A stretch of DNA of 64,000 nt, from contig NZ_JARGYC010000020.1 in assembly GCF_029168335.1 (NCBI RefSeq), positions 1 through 64,000 of the forward strand, given 5' to 3'. Position numbers and translations under genes: made by a program. Numbering within the stretch: position 1 is the first letter of the stretch; each line of letters starts with the position of its first letter. The notes under the pieces are model-generated. The model was not told where the DNA came from and searched no databases. It saw nothing but the letters and a program-made list of their open reading frames with translations. Positions 1 to 8,598 of the stretch are shown piece by piece. The DNA comes from Psychromarinibacter sediminicola (GTDB lineage: Bacteria > Pseudomonadota > Alphaproteobacteria > Rhodobacterales > Rhodobacteraceae).

Positions 1-42
1 GCCGCCGCTCTCGCCGAGTGGCGCGGTCTCTGCGCGGCATAA
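1..42 (+). CDS. C-terminal end of an unknown upstream gene (partial)
   Basis: Frame 1 is open from the window edge to a TAA at 40-42 and encodes 13 residues (AAALAEWRGLCAA). A short hairpin follows directly after the stop, as expected at the end of a gene. Nothing in 13 residues identifies a family. It could be the preceding member of the thiolase/acyl-CoA synthetase transcription unit, but the 200-base gap and the hairpin argue for a separate gene. Confidence 0.35.
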   Translation, partial: AAALAEWRGLCAA

Positions 43-43
43 G

Positions 44-60
44 GGACAGCGTCACTGTCC
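44..60 (+). terminator. Short hairpin after the partial gene
   Basis: Perfect 6-bp stem GGACAG/CTGTCC with a 5-base loop, starting two bases after the TAA of the partial gene. There is no T run, so it is at best a weak or Rho-assisted end. The rest of the gap up to 242 shows no other recognisable feature. Confidence 0.3.
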
Positions 61-242
61 AAGCTGAGACTAGTTAGAATTCCTCTGCCAGCACCCGGCG
101 GCGAGACATCCGTTCATGTCGGACAGCGGGTCGCTCTGACCCTGAAAGAGGTCACTCATCCGTCATGCGATGAGCGGCGCTTCACCTATGCTTTTCGCCC
201 CGTGGCTTCCTCCGGGCAAGACGCAGCGAAAGATCGGCCGTC

Positions 243-1388
243 ATGACCGGGGCTGTCGTCGCCGGTGTCGGCATGGTCAAGTTCGACCGGTATCGGGAAA
301 AGACCCTGGCCGATATCGCCTGGCCGGCCGTTAAGCAGGCCTTGCTGGACAGCGGGGTCGAACGGGCCGACATCCAGGCCACCTTTTGCGGCACCGCATT
401 GGGGGGCATGCTCGCAGGGCAGAGAATCCTCAAGGCCCTGGGGATGACGGGCGGTCCGATCATCAACACCGAAGATGCGTGTTCCAGCAGCGCTGCCGCC
501 TTCAATCTTGCCTGTCAGACTGTGACGTCCGGCGCGCACGACCTGGTTCTTGTCATCGGGGCCGAGAAACTCACCAGGTTCGATGGCGGCCTGCTTCCGC
601 TCGAAAGGGAAGACGGCGACGTGCAGCAGGGCCTGTCCATGCCCGCCTATTACGCCCTGCGCGCGCGCCGCTACATGCACGAAACCGGGACAACGCCCGA
701 GGATCTGGCCGCCGTGTCGGTCAAGGCCCGGGCCCATGGAGCGAAAAACCCGGACGCGCAATACCAGACCCCGGTCACCGTGCAGGAGGTTCTGGCCTCA
801 CGCCGCATCGCCGATCCCCTCACATTGCTTCAGTGCTGCCCGAGTGGCGACGGCGCGGCGGCGGCGATCGTCTGTTCCGAGACAAGGGCGAGGCAACTGG
901 GGCTCAAGCCGGTTTGGGTCCGCGCGGCGCTGCTCAATTCCGGCCTCGGTTCCGCAGGAGCATCGCACGACATGGCAAGGGCCGTCCGCGTGCAGGAGTC
1001 GGCCAGGACGGCTTACGATCAGGCCGGTCTGGGCCCGGAAGACATCGACGTCGTGGAGCTTCACGACGCCTTCACCGTCGGTGAGCTGATCTATTACGAG
1101 GCGCTTGGCCTGTGCGGCTTCGGCGACGGGCCGAAGCTGCTGCATGACGGCGAAACCTCCATCGGCGGCCGCGTCCCGGTCAATGCCGGCGGCGGTCTGC
1201 TGGTCAGAGGTCACCCGATCGGCGCCACCGGCGTGGCGCAGATCGTCGAGCTCACCCGGCAATTGCGCGGCACCGCCGGCGCCCGGCAGGTCGACGGTGC
1301 CAGGATCGCGCTGGCGCATACGATGGGGGGCGGGATCTCCGGCATGGATTACGGCGCATGTTCGATCCAGATCCTCGAAGCGCTATGA
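243..1388 (+). CDS. Thiolase-family protein (SCP-x / lipid-transfer-type acetyl-CoA acetyltransferase)
   Basis: 381 residues, the usual length for the SCP-x-like thiolases that cleave 3-oxoacyl-CoA in side-chain or branched-substrate beta-oxidation. The nucleophile region reads EDACSSSAAAF (Cys near residue 80). The C-terminal half carries ELHDAFTVGE and GHPIGATG, the His-containing active-site loops of thiolases. The ATG at 243 gives an N-terminus (MTGAVVAGVGMVKF) that starts right at the first thiolase strand; no strong Shine-Dalgarno is visible. The stop overlaps the next start in an ATGA, so it is translationally coupled to an acyl-CoA synthetase: activation followed by thiolytic cleavage of an acyl-CoA. 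The exact substrate cannot be read. Such SCP-x-type proteins can also act as non-decarboxylating synthase partners. Confidence 0.85.
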   Translation: MTGAVVAGVGMVKFDRYREKTLADIAWPAVKQALLDSGVERADIQATFCGTALGGMLAGQRILKALGMTGGPIINTEDACSSSAAAFNLACQTVTSGAHDLVLVIGAEKLTRFDGGLLPLEREDGDVQQGLSMPAYYALRARRYMHETGTTPEDLAAVSVKARAHGAKNPDAQYQTPVTVQEVLASRRIADPLTLLQCCPSGDGAAAAIVCSETRARQLGLKPVWVRAALLNSGLGSAGASHDMARAVRVQESARTAYDQAGLGPEDIDVVELHDAFTVGELIYYEALGLCGFGDGPKLLHDGETSIGGRVPVNAGGGLLVRGHPIGATGVAQIVELTRQLRGTAGARQVDGARIALAHTMGGGISGMDYGACSIQILEAL

Positions 1389-2965
1389 ACAATGTCTCCC
1401 TCCGGCCCCGTGACAGCGCCATGACCGTTTCCGACCAGCTGACCCGCGCCGCCAGGAGTTTCGGCAACAGGACTGCGTTTATCTGCGGAGACCAGTCACG
1501 GACATTCTCCCAGGTGGACGACCGGTCCAACAGGCTGGCGAACGCCCTGAAATCGCGCGACTGCAAGCCAAGAGACCGGGTTGCCATGCTTGTCGGCAAC
1601 CAGATCGAATTCTGCGAGATCGAGTTCGCCATTGCCAAGGCGGAGTTCATCCGCGTCGCCATCAATCCGCAACTGAAACGGCGGGATGTGCAATACATCC
1701 TCGACGATGCCGGCGCCTCCGTGCTGATCTACGACTCCGGCATGGATGCGATGGTCGACGAGCTGATCGCCGACGGCGACGCGCCAACCGGCCTGATACG
1801 GATCGGGGCGGGGCAGGGCGCGGCCGCGGGCGCCGAGGACTACGAGGCGGTCATCGCGTCAGCCGACGCCACGCCGGTCGAGGGGCGTTTCGATCCCGAG
1901 AAAATCTATTGCCTATTCTACACCTCCGGAAGCACCGGACGGCCCAAGGGCGTGATGATCAGCCACCGCGCCGTGTCGGCCGTGGTCCAGAACCTCATGA
2001 TGGAAATGGGGCCGTGGGAGAACGGGCAGAAGATCCTGTTGACCCAGCCCATGTGCCACAGTTCCTCGTTCTTCGCACTGACCTACTACCTGAACGGCGG
2101 CTGCAGCGTCATCATGCCGAAATTCGACGCCGAGGCCTCGGTCCGGCTGATCGCCGAACACGGGATACAGACGTTGAAGCTCGTGCCGACAATGTTGCAG
2201 CGCATCATCAAGACGCCGGGCATCGAGGAGATCCCGACACCGTCTTTGAAGACCATCATGTACGGCGCCAGCCCGATGCCCATCGAGGATCTGAAGCGGG
2301 CGATGGCGCTCTACCCGGTGGACTATGTCCAGATCTATGGCCAGAGCGAAGCGGCGATTACTCTGACCATACTCAAGGCGGACGATCATGACCTGGAGTC
2401 GGATTTTCCTGAACGGCTGACATCGGTTGGCCGACCCTGGATGAGCCTGGAGATGCGGATTGCCGACGAGGACGACAACGAAGTCCCGATCGGTGAGCCC
2501 GGTGAGATCGTCGTTCGCGCGCCGCATGTGATGAGCGGCTACTGGAACCGCCACGACCTGACCCTCGACACGTTGCGCAACGGTTGGTTGCACACGAACG
2601 ACCTGGGCCGAATGGACGAACACGGATACGTCTATCTGCTCGGCCGGATCGACGACATGATCATCAGTGGCGGCATGAACATCGCCCCCCGGGACGTCGA
2701 AGAGGCGCTTTGCGAACATCCCGGCGTTTCGGAGGCATCGGTCATCGGCCGGCCCGACGAGGAATGGGGGCAGGTCGTCGTCGCCTGCGTGGTCAAGGCG
2801 GATGCCGGCCTGACCGCCGAGGATCTTGTCGCCTTCGCCAAGGGCAGCATCGGCTTCAAGGCTCCCAAACATGTGTACTTCCTGGATGAGTTCCCGAAAA
2901 ACGCAAACGGCAAGATCGACAAGAAGGCGTTGAAGGAGGTCTGCGAATTGCAGGACTCCCAGTAA
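1385..2965 (+). CDS. AMP-forming acyl-CoA synthetase (class I adenylate-forming enzyme)
   Basis: 526 residues. It activates a carboxylic acid as acyl-AMP and then acyl-CoA. Motifs in order: phosphate-binding loop YTSGSTGRPKGVMISH, the YGQSEAAIT substrate/AMP motif, the hinge region GWLHTNDLGRMDEHGYVYLLGR followed by DDMIISGGMNIAPRDVEE, and the catalytic lysine context PKNANGKIDKKALKE near the C-terminus. The start at 1385 is chosen because it overlaps the thiolase stop (ATGA). An in-frame ATG at 1421 (MTVSDQL) is a credible alternative that trims a poorly conserved leader; the frame is also open upstream to 1358. It forms a two-gene unit with the thiolase. Chain length or aromatic preference is not evident. 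Confidence 0.88.
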   Translation: MNNVSLRPRDSAMTVSDQLTRAARSFGNRTAFICGDQSRTFSQVDDRSNRLANALKSRDCKPRDRVAMLVGNQIEFCEIEFAIAKAEFIRVAINPQLKRRDVQYILDDAGASVLIYDSGMDAMVDELIADGDAPTGLIRIGAGQGAAAGAEDYEAVIASADATPVEGRFDPEKIYCLFYTSGSTGRPKGVMISHRAVSAVVQNLMMEMGPWENGQKILLTQPMCHSSSFFALTYYLNGGCSVIMPKFDAEASVRLIAEHGIQTLKLVPTMLQRIIKTPGIEEIPTPSLKTIMYGASPMPIEDLKRAMALYPVDYVQIYGQSEAAITLTILKADDHDLESDFPERLTSVGRPWMSLEMRIADEDDNEVPIGEPGEIVVRAPHVMSGYWNRHDLTLDTLRNGWLHTNDLGRMDEHGYVYLLGRIDDMIISGGMNIAPRDVEEALCEHPGVSEASVIGRPDEEWGQVVVACVVKADAGLTAEDLVAFAKGSIGFKAPKHVYFLDEFPKNANGKIDKKALKEVCELQDSQ

Positions 2966-2990
2966 ACGTCCGGCAGGCGAGGGCGCAGAA

Positions 2991-3068
2991 GACCGACAGC
3001 CCCTGCAGTACATCCACCTGCCGCAGCTTCGGAACGATCTCCTCGGGCTTCTCTCGCCTCCCAGGCAT
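2991..3068 (-). pseudogene. Decayed fragment of an IS3-family transposase orfA
   Basis: The minus strand encodes MPGRREKPEEIVPKLRQVDV followed by LQGLSV, closely resembling the N-terminus of IS3-group OrfA proteins (typically ..KPEEIVAKLRQVDVL.SQG.SV..AIR..GV). After about 26 codons the similarity stops, so the helix-turn-helix remainder, orfB and recognisable ends are missing. It lies in the 340-base gene-free stretch 2966-3305 between the acyl-CoA synthetase and the GNAT gene. The rest of that stretch shows no gene or clear regulatory element apart from the ribosome binding site of the next gene. Recognition is from memory of the family. Confidence 0.6.
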
Positions 3069-3305
3069 TCTCTGGTCCTTCCCATGACGCCCAGCGGGCG
3101 GGCCACCTAAGCGGCACGTCACCTCGGTCAGGCGTCACACCAAGGTCATCCGAACAGACCTCCGGCAGAGAGGGACCGGCGGCGGGCCAACGGCAGAAAC
3201 TTCGGAATGACGGCTGGAAACGGCAGAATACTTCCTGCGAGGACAGGCATAAACGGGGAAGGTGGGCCTTGCGCTCCCACGGTGCGGCAACGAGAAGATC
3301 ATACC

Positions 3306-4295
3306 ATGCAGGACGAGCGGGAGCAGGCGGTCATCGGTTTGCCGAAAGCCGGAATCGCGGCGATGCCGGAACTGGCGAAAAAGCGCTATGCGGCGTTCAT
3401 GCAGCGCGACGTGCCGGAAGTGGCGCGGGACTGGATGCAGGTCGACGCCTTCATGGCGCGGATCGACACGCTCGACGCATCGAAGATCGGGCTTCTGCAC
3501 GAGTTGACGATCAGCGTATTCTGGCCGCACCGCGCGCCCGATCTGGAGCTGTTCCTGCGGATGGGTCACGGCTATATCGCGGTCGACGAGATCGGCCGCC
3601 CGCTCGGCTCGGCGATGAGCTTCAAGAGCGGCGAGGATTTCGCGATGTGCGGGATGATGGTCACGACGCCGCGGCTGCAGGCGCATGGTGCGGGACGCCG
3701 GCTGTTGCGCCGGGTCATGGCGGATTGCTCGGGCTGCGACCTGCGCCTGTCGGCGACCCGCGAGGGTTATCGACTGTATGAAAGCGCGGGGTTCGTTCCG
3801 GTGGGTCCGGTCTATCAGCATCAGGGCGTGGCGCGGACAATCCACGCGCCGGAGCCGGTGCCGGGACTGACCGTCCGCCCGGCCGAGCCACGGGACTTCG
3901 AGGCGATCCGCGCGCTCGATGCCCATGCCTACGGGGCGCCGCGCAGCGGCATGCTCGACGTGCTCTGCGAGGTCTCCGAGACGCTGGTCGCGGAGCGGGG
4001 CGGCGCGGCGATCGGCTTCGCGATGCTGCGGGACTTCGGCAAGGGCAAGGTGATCGGGCCGGTCATTGCCGAGGCCGACGAGATCGCCATGCATCTGGCC
4101 GCGCCCTTCGTCATGGCGCATGCCGGCACGTTCCTGCGGTTCGACACGCCGGTCGAAAGCGACCGCTTCTCGGCCTTTCTCGCCGCCGCGGGACTGGGGG
4201 TCTATGACACGGTGACCGAGATGCGCCTCGGGCGGATGCGCCGCGCGCTGTCGGGTCCGGTGGTCTACGGGCTGGCGACGCATTCGCTGGGATAG
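3306..4295 (+). CDS. Tandem GNAT-family N-acetyltransferase (paralogue 1)
   Basis: 329 residues. The first half holds the GNAT acetyl-CoA-binding loop (HGAGRRLLRRVMADCSG) followed by the RLYESAGF strand-turn typical of the fold. The second half is a GNAT_18-like domain (from about residue 185) that continues to the C-terminus. The start at 3306 has AGAAG about ten bases upstream; the open frame extends to 3207 but that leader lacks coding character. It is a clear paralogue of the protein at 7747-8586: both share the YxxxGFxxxGxxxQHQGxAR junction and the FGxGxVxGPV segment. This gene carries an extra N-terminal part of about 65 residues. The acceptor is unknown; the amino-compound catabolic genes around it suggest an amine or amino acid. 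Confidence 0.78.
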   Translation: MQDEREQAVIGLPKAGIAAMPELAKKRYAAFMQRDVPEVARDWMQVDAFMARIDTLDASKIGLLHELTISVFWPHRAPDLELFLRMGHGYIAVDEIGRPLGSAMSFKSGEDFAMCGMMVTTPRLQAHGAGRRLLRRVMADCSGCDLRLSATREGYRLYESAGFVPVGPVYQHQGVARTIHAPEPVPGLTVRPAEPRDFEAIRALDAHAYGAPRSGMLDVLCEVSETLVAERGGAAIGFAMLRDFGKGKVIGPVIAEADEIAMHLAAPFVMAHAGTFLRFDTPVESDRFSAFLAAAGLGVYDTVTEMRLGRMRRALSGPVVYGLATHSLG

Positions 4296-4324
4296 GGCGG
4301 GCCGCCGTCGGCGCCCGCCGCGCG

Positions 4325-5614
4325 TCAGGACAACCGGTCCTTCAGCCCGAACCAGAGCCCGACCAGCGGCAGGAACCACGGCTTGCCCGAATGCAGCGGC
4401 ACCTTGGGCCAGTCGAGGCCGCGCAGCGGGTTCGTCTCGTCGTTCCCCATCGCCATGTCCGCCAGCACCTGCCCGACCAGCGTGGAGATCTGCGCGCCGT
4501 GGCCGGAATAGCCCATGCCGTAGAGCATCCCGTCGGCCTCTCCGACGCGCGGATAGCGGTCGGCGGTCATGTCGACGAGCCCGCCCCAGCAATAGTCGAT
4601 GTCGATCCCGGCCAGGTTCGGAAAGACCTTCTCCATCTGGGCACGCAGGATCGTGCCCGAGCGCGCGTCCGACTGCTGGTCCGACGTCGCGGAAAAGCGT
4701 GCGCGGCCGCCGAAGATCAGCCGGCGGTCCGGCGAGAGGCGGAAGTAGTTGCCGATATTCATCGTCGTCACGCAGGTGCGGTCGCCGGGCATGGTGGCGG
4801 CGACCTCGGCCCCGGTCAGCGGGCGCGTCGCGACGATGAAGGAGCCCACGGCGATGACCCGGCGGCGGAAATGGCCGAGCGGGGCGTCCGGCTCGCGCCC
4901 TGAATAGGCGCCGGTCGCGGCGATCACCCGGTCGGCGCGGATCGTGCCCCGGGGCGTCTCGACGATCCAGCCGGTGCCGTCGCGGCGGCGGCCGGTGACC
5001 GGCGCGCCCTCCCAGATGCGCGTCCCGTGCCGCCGCGCCGCCTCGGCGACGCCGTTCGCGTAGCGGCCCATATGCATCATCGCCGATTTCGGATAGAGCA
5101 TCGCGGCGTGGAAGGCGTCCGAGCCGACCTCGCCCGCCAGGTCCGGCTTCTGGAGAAAGCGCGTGTCGGGATCCACCTCGCGCTGGATCACCTCGAACCC
5201 GGCGCGCAACCCGGCGACATGGCCGGGCTTCGAGGCGAGCTTGAGTTTGCCGGCGCGGCGGAAGTCGCAATCGATGCCTTCCTCGGCGATCACCTCCTCG
5301 ATCATGTCGATCGAGCGGTCGTAGGCCTTGTAGAGCGCATGCGCCCGCTCCGCCCCGAGATGCGCCTTGGCCTCGGCATAGCCGTGGGCGAGCCCGTTGT
5401 TGAGATGCCCGCCATTGCGCCCGGACCCGCCCGCACCGACATGCTCGGCCTCCAGCACGGCAACGGAGACGCCCGCGCGGGCGAGCTTCAGCGCCGCGCT
5501 CAGGCCGGTGAACCCCGCGCCGATCACCGCGACATCGGCGCGCCCCTCGACCGGACCCGGCTCCCCGCCGGTAAAGGGCGCCGAGGTGGCGTGCCAGTAG
5601 GATCTGTATTCCAT
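4325..5614 (-). CDS. FAD-dependent amine/amino-acid oxidoreductase (DAO family, PuuB/OrdL-like)
   Basis: 429 residues, matching gamma-glutamylputrescine-oxidase-like proteins. The N-terminus YRSYWHATSAP precedes a Rossmann FAD motif (VIGAGFTGLSAALKLARAG, about residues 30-50) and the GGSGRNGGHLNNG stretch typical of this group. The C-terminal half carries LVDMTADRYPRVG and GYSGHGAQISTL, the second FAD-contact region. It should oxidise a secondary or primary amine with release of hydrogen peroxide or transfer to quinone. Read leftward, 15 bases downstream of the HAD hydrolase gene, so probably one two-gene unit. The polyamine substrate is suggested by family resemblance only; opines or N-alkyl amino acids are alternatives. 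Confidence 0.82.
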   Translation of the reverse strand: MEYRSYWHATSAPFTGGEPGPVEGRADVAVIGAGFTGLSAALKLARAGVSVAVLEAEHVGAGGSGRNGGHLNNGLAHGYAEAKAHLGAERAHALYKAYDRSIDMIEEVIAEEGIDCDFRRAGKLKLASKPGHVAGLRAGFEVIQREVDPDTRFLQKPDLAGEVGSDAFHAAMLYPKSAMMHMGRYANGVAEAARRHGTRIWEGAPVTGRRRDGTGWIVETPRGTIRADRVIAATGAYSGREPDAPLGHFRRRVIAVGSFIVATRPLTGAEVAATMPGDRTCVTTMNIGNYFRLSPDRRLIFGGRARFSATSDQQSDARSGTILRAQMEKVFPNLAGIDIDYCWGGLVDMTADRYPRVGEADGMLYGMGYSGHGAQISTLVGQVLADMAMGNDETNPLRGLDWPKVPLHSGKPWFLPLVGLWFGLKDRLS

Positions 5615-5629
5615 CTCGCGGCGCGTCCC

Positions 5630-6295
5630 TCAGAGTCCGACGACGCCGGGCAGGCCCGAGACGTCCCGGATCTCGGTATAGCCGTAGAACGGGTTCGCCG
5701 GCTCATGTCCGCGATTCACCCAGACCTTGTTCGCGATCCCCAGATCGTGCGCCGTCATCAGGTCGTAGCGGAAGCTCGACGACACGTGCAGCACGTCCTC
5801 CGGGCCGCAGCCGAGCTGGTCGAACATGTATTCGAACGGTCGCATCTGCGGCTTGTAGGCGCCCGCGCTCTCGGCGGTAAAGACATGATCTATGGGGGCG
5901 CCGAGCTTCGCGACGTTACGCACGATCTGGTCGTTCATCGAGTTGGTCAGCGCCACCAGCGGGATCTTCCCGGCGATGCGCGACAGCCCGTCCGGCACGT
6001 CCGCATGCGGCCCCCAGCTCGGCACGCGCTCGTAGATGGCCTGCGCGATGGCCGGGTCGAAGGCCACACCGTTGCGCTTGCAGGTGCGCTCCAGCGAATC
6101 GTGCACGACCTCCGCATAGGGCTTCCACGCGCCGAGCACCTCGTCCAGGCGGTAGGCCGCGAAATCGCGGATGAAGACCTCCATCCGCTCCGGGCCGAGC
6201 GTATCGGCATAGTGGTCGCGCGCCGCGCCGGCCATGTCGAAGAAGATCATCGTGCCGTGGCAGTCGAAAGTGATGAACTTGGGGCGGAAGGTCAT
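5630..6295 (-). CDS. HAD-superfamily hydrolase, haloacid dehalogenase type II-like
   Basis: 221 residues, the usual length for L-2-haloacid dehalogenase-type proteins. Motif I is FITFDCHGTMIFF (nucleophile Asp near residue 10), motif II is PLVALTNSMN, and the C-terminal loop LHVSSSFRYDLMTAHDLG stands at the type II motif III position. The start at 6295 has a GGAG about nine bases upstream; the frame stays open far beyond it, but the extra residues are antisense noise from the deacylase gene. Members of this group in catabolic clusters are often misnamed dehalogenases; phosphatase or another hydrolase activity is equally possible. It lies just upstream of the DAO oxidase and diverges from the ArgE-like gene across a 200-base gap. 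Confidence 0.78.
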   Translation of the reverse strand: MTFRPKFITFDCHGTMIFFDMAGAARDHYADTLGPERMEVFIRDFAAYRLDEVLGAWKPYAEVVHDSLERTCKRNGVAFDPAIAQAIYERVPSWGPHADVPDGLSRIAGKIPLVALTNSMNDQIVRNVAKLGAPIDHVFTAESAGAYKPQMRPFEYMFDQLGCGPEDVLHVSSSFRYDLMTAHDLGIANKVWVNRGHEPANPFYGYTEIRDVSGLPGVVGL

Positions 6296-6496
6296 GTCTG
6301 TCTCCGGAATGCGTGTTTGGGCCATGATGGGCCGACCGGCTTGACAGGGATCGCTGCGTTGGGCGGTCCGGGGCGCAGGAAATTGCGTTTCCGCGGGCCG
6401 GCGCGGCAGGCCCTGCCGCGCCGCGTCCGCATTCGGTGCCGGGTTTCGGCGCGCGCGGCGCATGCTGAGGCCGACACCGCGCCGCAGGACACGCCC

Positions 6497-7618
6497 ATGC
6501 CGATTGCCGATCCCGACCCGACCGACGCCGCCGCGCTGCTGGACCGGCTGGTGAGCTTCCCGACGGTGGCCGGCCGGCCGAACGACGACCTGATGACGTT
6601 TGTGGCCGACCACCTCGCGTCCTGCGGCGCGCGGGTGCATCTCCTGCCGGGGCCGGAGGGCGACCGCAGCAATCTCTTCGCGACGATCGGCGATCCCGGC
6701 CGGCCCGGCTATGTCCTGTCGGGGCATGTCGACGTGGTGCCCGCGGAGGAGCCGGAATGGCAGGGCGACCCGTTCGCGCTGCGGCGCGCGGGCGGGCGGC
6801 TGATCGGGCGCGGCGCCTGCGACATGAAGGGCTTCGATGCGGCGGTGCTGGCCGCGGTGCCGGCGCTGGCGGCGATGCCGCTGGCGGCGCCGGTGCATGT
6901 CGCGCTCTCCTATGACGAGGAACTCGGCTGCAGGGGCGTGCCGCACATGCTGGCGCGGCTGCCAGAGCTCTGCGCGCCGCCGCTCGGCTGCATCGTGGGC
7001 GAGCCCTCCGGGCTCGTGCCGGTGCTCGCGCACAAGGGCAAGGCGGCGGTGAAGGTGACGGCGCGGGGGCGCGCCGGGCACAGCTCGCGCCCCGATCAGG
7101 GCGAGAACGCGATCCACGCCCTGCTGCCTGCGCTGAACGCGGCGGCGGCCCAGGCCGAGGCGCTGCGCGACGGACCGCAGGACGCGCGCTTCGCGCCGCC
7201 CTATTCGTCGCTCCAGATCGGCACCGTGGCGGGCGGGCAGGCGCTGAACATCATCCCCGACCGCGCCGAGGCGTGCATCGAGGCGCGCGGCATCGCCGGT
7301 GTGGAACCGCGGTCGCTGCTCGACCCGGTGACGACGCTGCCGGGGGTCGAGGTCGAGTGGCTGTCCTCCTATCCCGCGCTGGCGCTCGACCCGGATCACG
7401 ATCTGGCGGCGCTGGCGGCGGCGATTTCCGGCAACGCGCCGGTCGGCGCGGTGTCCTTCGGCACCGAGGCGGGGCTGTTCCAGCAGGCGGGCATTCCGGC
7501 GATCATCTGCGGCCCCGGCGACATCGCCCGGGCGCACAAGCCCGAGGAATACCTGACCGAGGCGGAGCTGGCAGCGACCGTCGAAATGGTCCAAGCCCTG
7601 GGCCGGCGGCTGTGCTGA
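6497..7618 (+). CDS. argE: ArgE/DapE-family M20 deacylase (acetylornithine deacetylase-like)
   Basis: 373 residues. Hydrolyses an N-acyl amino acid using a binuclear zinc centre. The metal and catalytic residues are visible: SGHVDVVP (first His and Asp), GACDMKG (bridging Asp), YDEELGC (Glu pair), GEPSG and HKGKAAVKV, with AGHSSRPDQGENAI as the dimerisation-domain His region and the final His in ARAHKPEEYL. The ATG at 6497 places the first helix (DAAALLDRLVSFPTV) at its normal distance; the upstream open frame to 5027 is not coding. Its place next to GNAT, oxidase and aminotransferase genes suggests a catabolic N-acyl amino acid deacylase rather than the arginine-biosynthetic enzyme. The gene symbol reflects family, not proven role. 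Confidence 0.82.
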   Translation: MPIADPDPTDAAALLDRLVSFPTVAGRPNDDLMTFVADHLASCGARVHLLPGPEGDRSNLFATIGDPGRPGYVLSGHVDVVPAEEPEWQGDPFALRRAGGRLIGRGACDMKGFDAAVLAAVPALAAMPLAAPVHVALSYDEELGCRGVPHMLARLPELCAPPLGCIVGEPSGLVPVLAHKGKAAVKVTARGRAGHSSRPDQGENAIHALLPALNAAAAQAEALRDGPQDARFAPPYSSLQIGTVAGGQALNIIPDRAEACIEARGIAGVEPRSLLDPVTTLPGVEVEWLSSYPALALDPDHDLAALAAAISGNAPVGAVSFGTEAGLFQQAGIPAIICGPGDIARAHKPEEYLTEAELAATVEMVQALGRRLC

Positions 7619-7746
7619 GCGCAGCATATCCTGCGGCGCGCCGCGCCGGCGGGCACGGGAATTCGCCGTCGCGCCCTCGGATCAGGCGCAAGATGCCGCG
7701 CGCGGCGCTTTAGCCTGCGGCGCAGACAGAACGAAAAGGGCGCATC

Positions 7747-8586
7747 ATGCACGACAAGACGCTCGCTGCGGCGGCCCGCCCCGCGGCCGACTTCGCCGCC
7801 TTCACGCCGGAGCATATCCCGGGCGCGCTGGAGCTTTCGCGCGCGGTCGGCTGGCCGCACCGGGCGGAGGACTGGGCGCTGACGCTGCGCGTGTCCGAGG
7901 GCGTCGTGGCGCTGGACGGCGACCGGGTGGTCGGCACGGCGATGCGGTCGGATTTCGGCGCGGTGGCGGCGCTCAACATGATCATCGTCGCCGAGGACCG
8001 GCGTGGCTGCGGGCTCGGACAGGCGCTGATGCGCCGGGTGATGGAGCCGGCCGAGGGCCGCGAGCAGCGGCTCGTTGCCACGACCGACGGGCTGCCGCTT
8101 TACGAAAAGCTCGGCTTTGCGGCGACTGGGCGCGTGCTTCAGCACCAGGGCACCGCCCGCGCCGCGGCGCCGGAAATGCCCGTGCGCAGCGGCGGGCGCG
8201 GCGACCTGGCAGCCTTCGCCAAGGCGGATCTCGACGCATCGGGTACGTCGCGCGCGGCCCTGCTGTCGGCGATCCTGGAGACCGGCGAGATGCTGCTGGC
8301 CGAGGGCGGATTCGCCATGCTGCGCCCCTTCGGCCGGGGCCATGTGGTCGGGCCGGTGGTGGCGCGCGACGCCGCGACGGCCCGCGCGCTGATCGCCGAG
8401 GCCGCGACGCGCCGGGCGGGCGCCTTCCTGCGGGTGGACCTGCCCGAGGCGACCGGCCTTTCCGACCATGCCGAGGCTCTTGGCCTCGCCCGGGCCGGGG
8501 GCGGCGTCTCGATGGTCCGCGACGCCGCGCCGTCCCGCGAACGTGCTTTCACAACCTATGCCCTCGCCGCGCAGGCGCTGGGCTGA
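7747..8586 (+). CDS. Tandem GNAT-family N-acetyltransferase (paralogue 2)
   Basis: 279 residues. The first domain has the acetyl-CoA loop RRGCGLGQALMRRVM and the YEKLGFAATG strand. The second domain (about residue 145 onward) is the GNAT_18-like half, with FAMLRPFGRGHVVGPVVARD aligning to the equivalent stretch of the protein at 3306-4295. A GAAAAGG lies close before the start. Only 12 bases separate its stop from the aminotransferase start, so it leads a transcription unit running to the 2-hydroxyacid dehydrogenase. The acceptor is unknown. The repeated coexistence with an M20 deacylase hints at an acylation/deacylation pair, which is inference. Confidence 0.78.
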   Translation: MHDKTLAAAARPAADFAAFTPEHIPGALELSRAVGWPHRAEDWALTLRVSEGVVALDGDRVVGTAMRSDFGAVAALNMIIVAEDRRGCGLGQALMRRVMEPAEGREQRLVATTDGLPLYEKLGFAATGRVLQHQGTARAAAPEMPVRSGGRGDLAAFAKADLDASGTSRAALLSAILETGEMLLAEGGFAMLRPFGRGHVVGPVVARDAATARALIAEAATRRAGAFLRVDLPEATGLSDHAEALGLARAGGGVSMVRDAAPSRERAFTTYALAAQALG

Positions 8587-8598
8587 ACGGAGCCGCAG

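Noticed and set aside
5027-6496. 490-codon N-terminal extension of the ArgE-like protein
   Set aside because: The extension runs antisense through the DAO and HAD genes and has no domain; the M20 fold begins exactly at the ATG at 6497.
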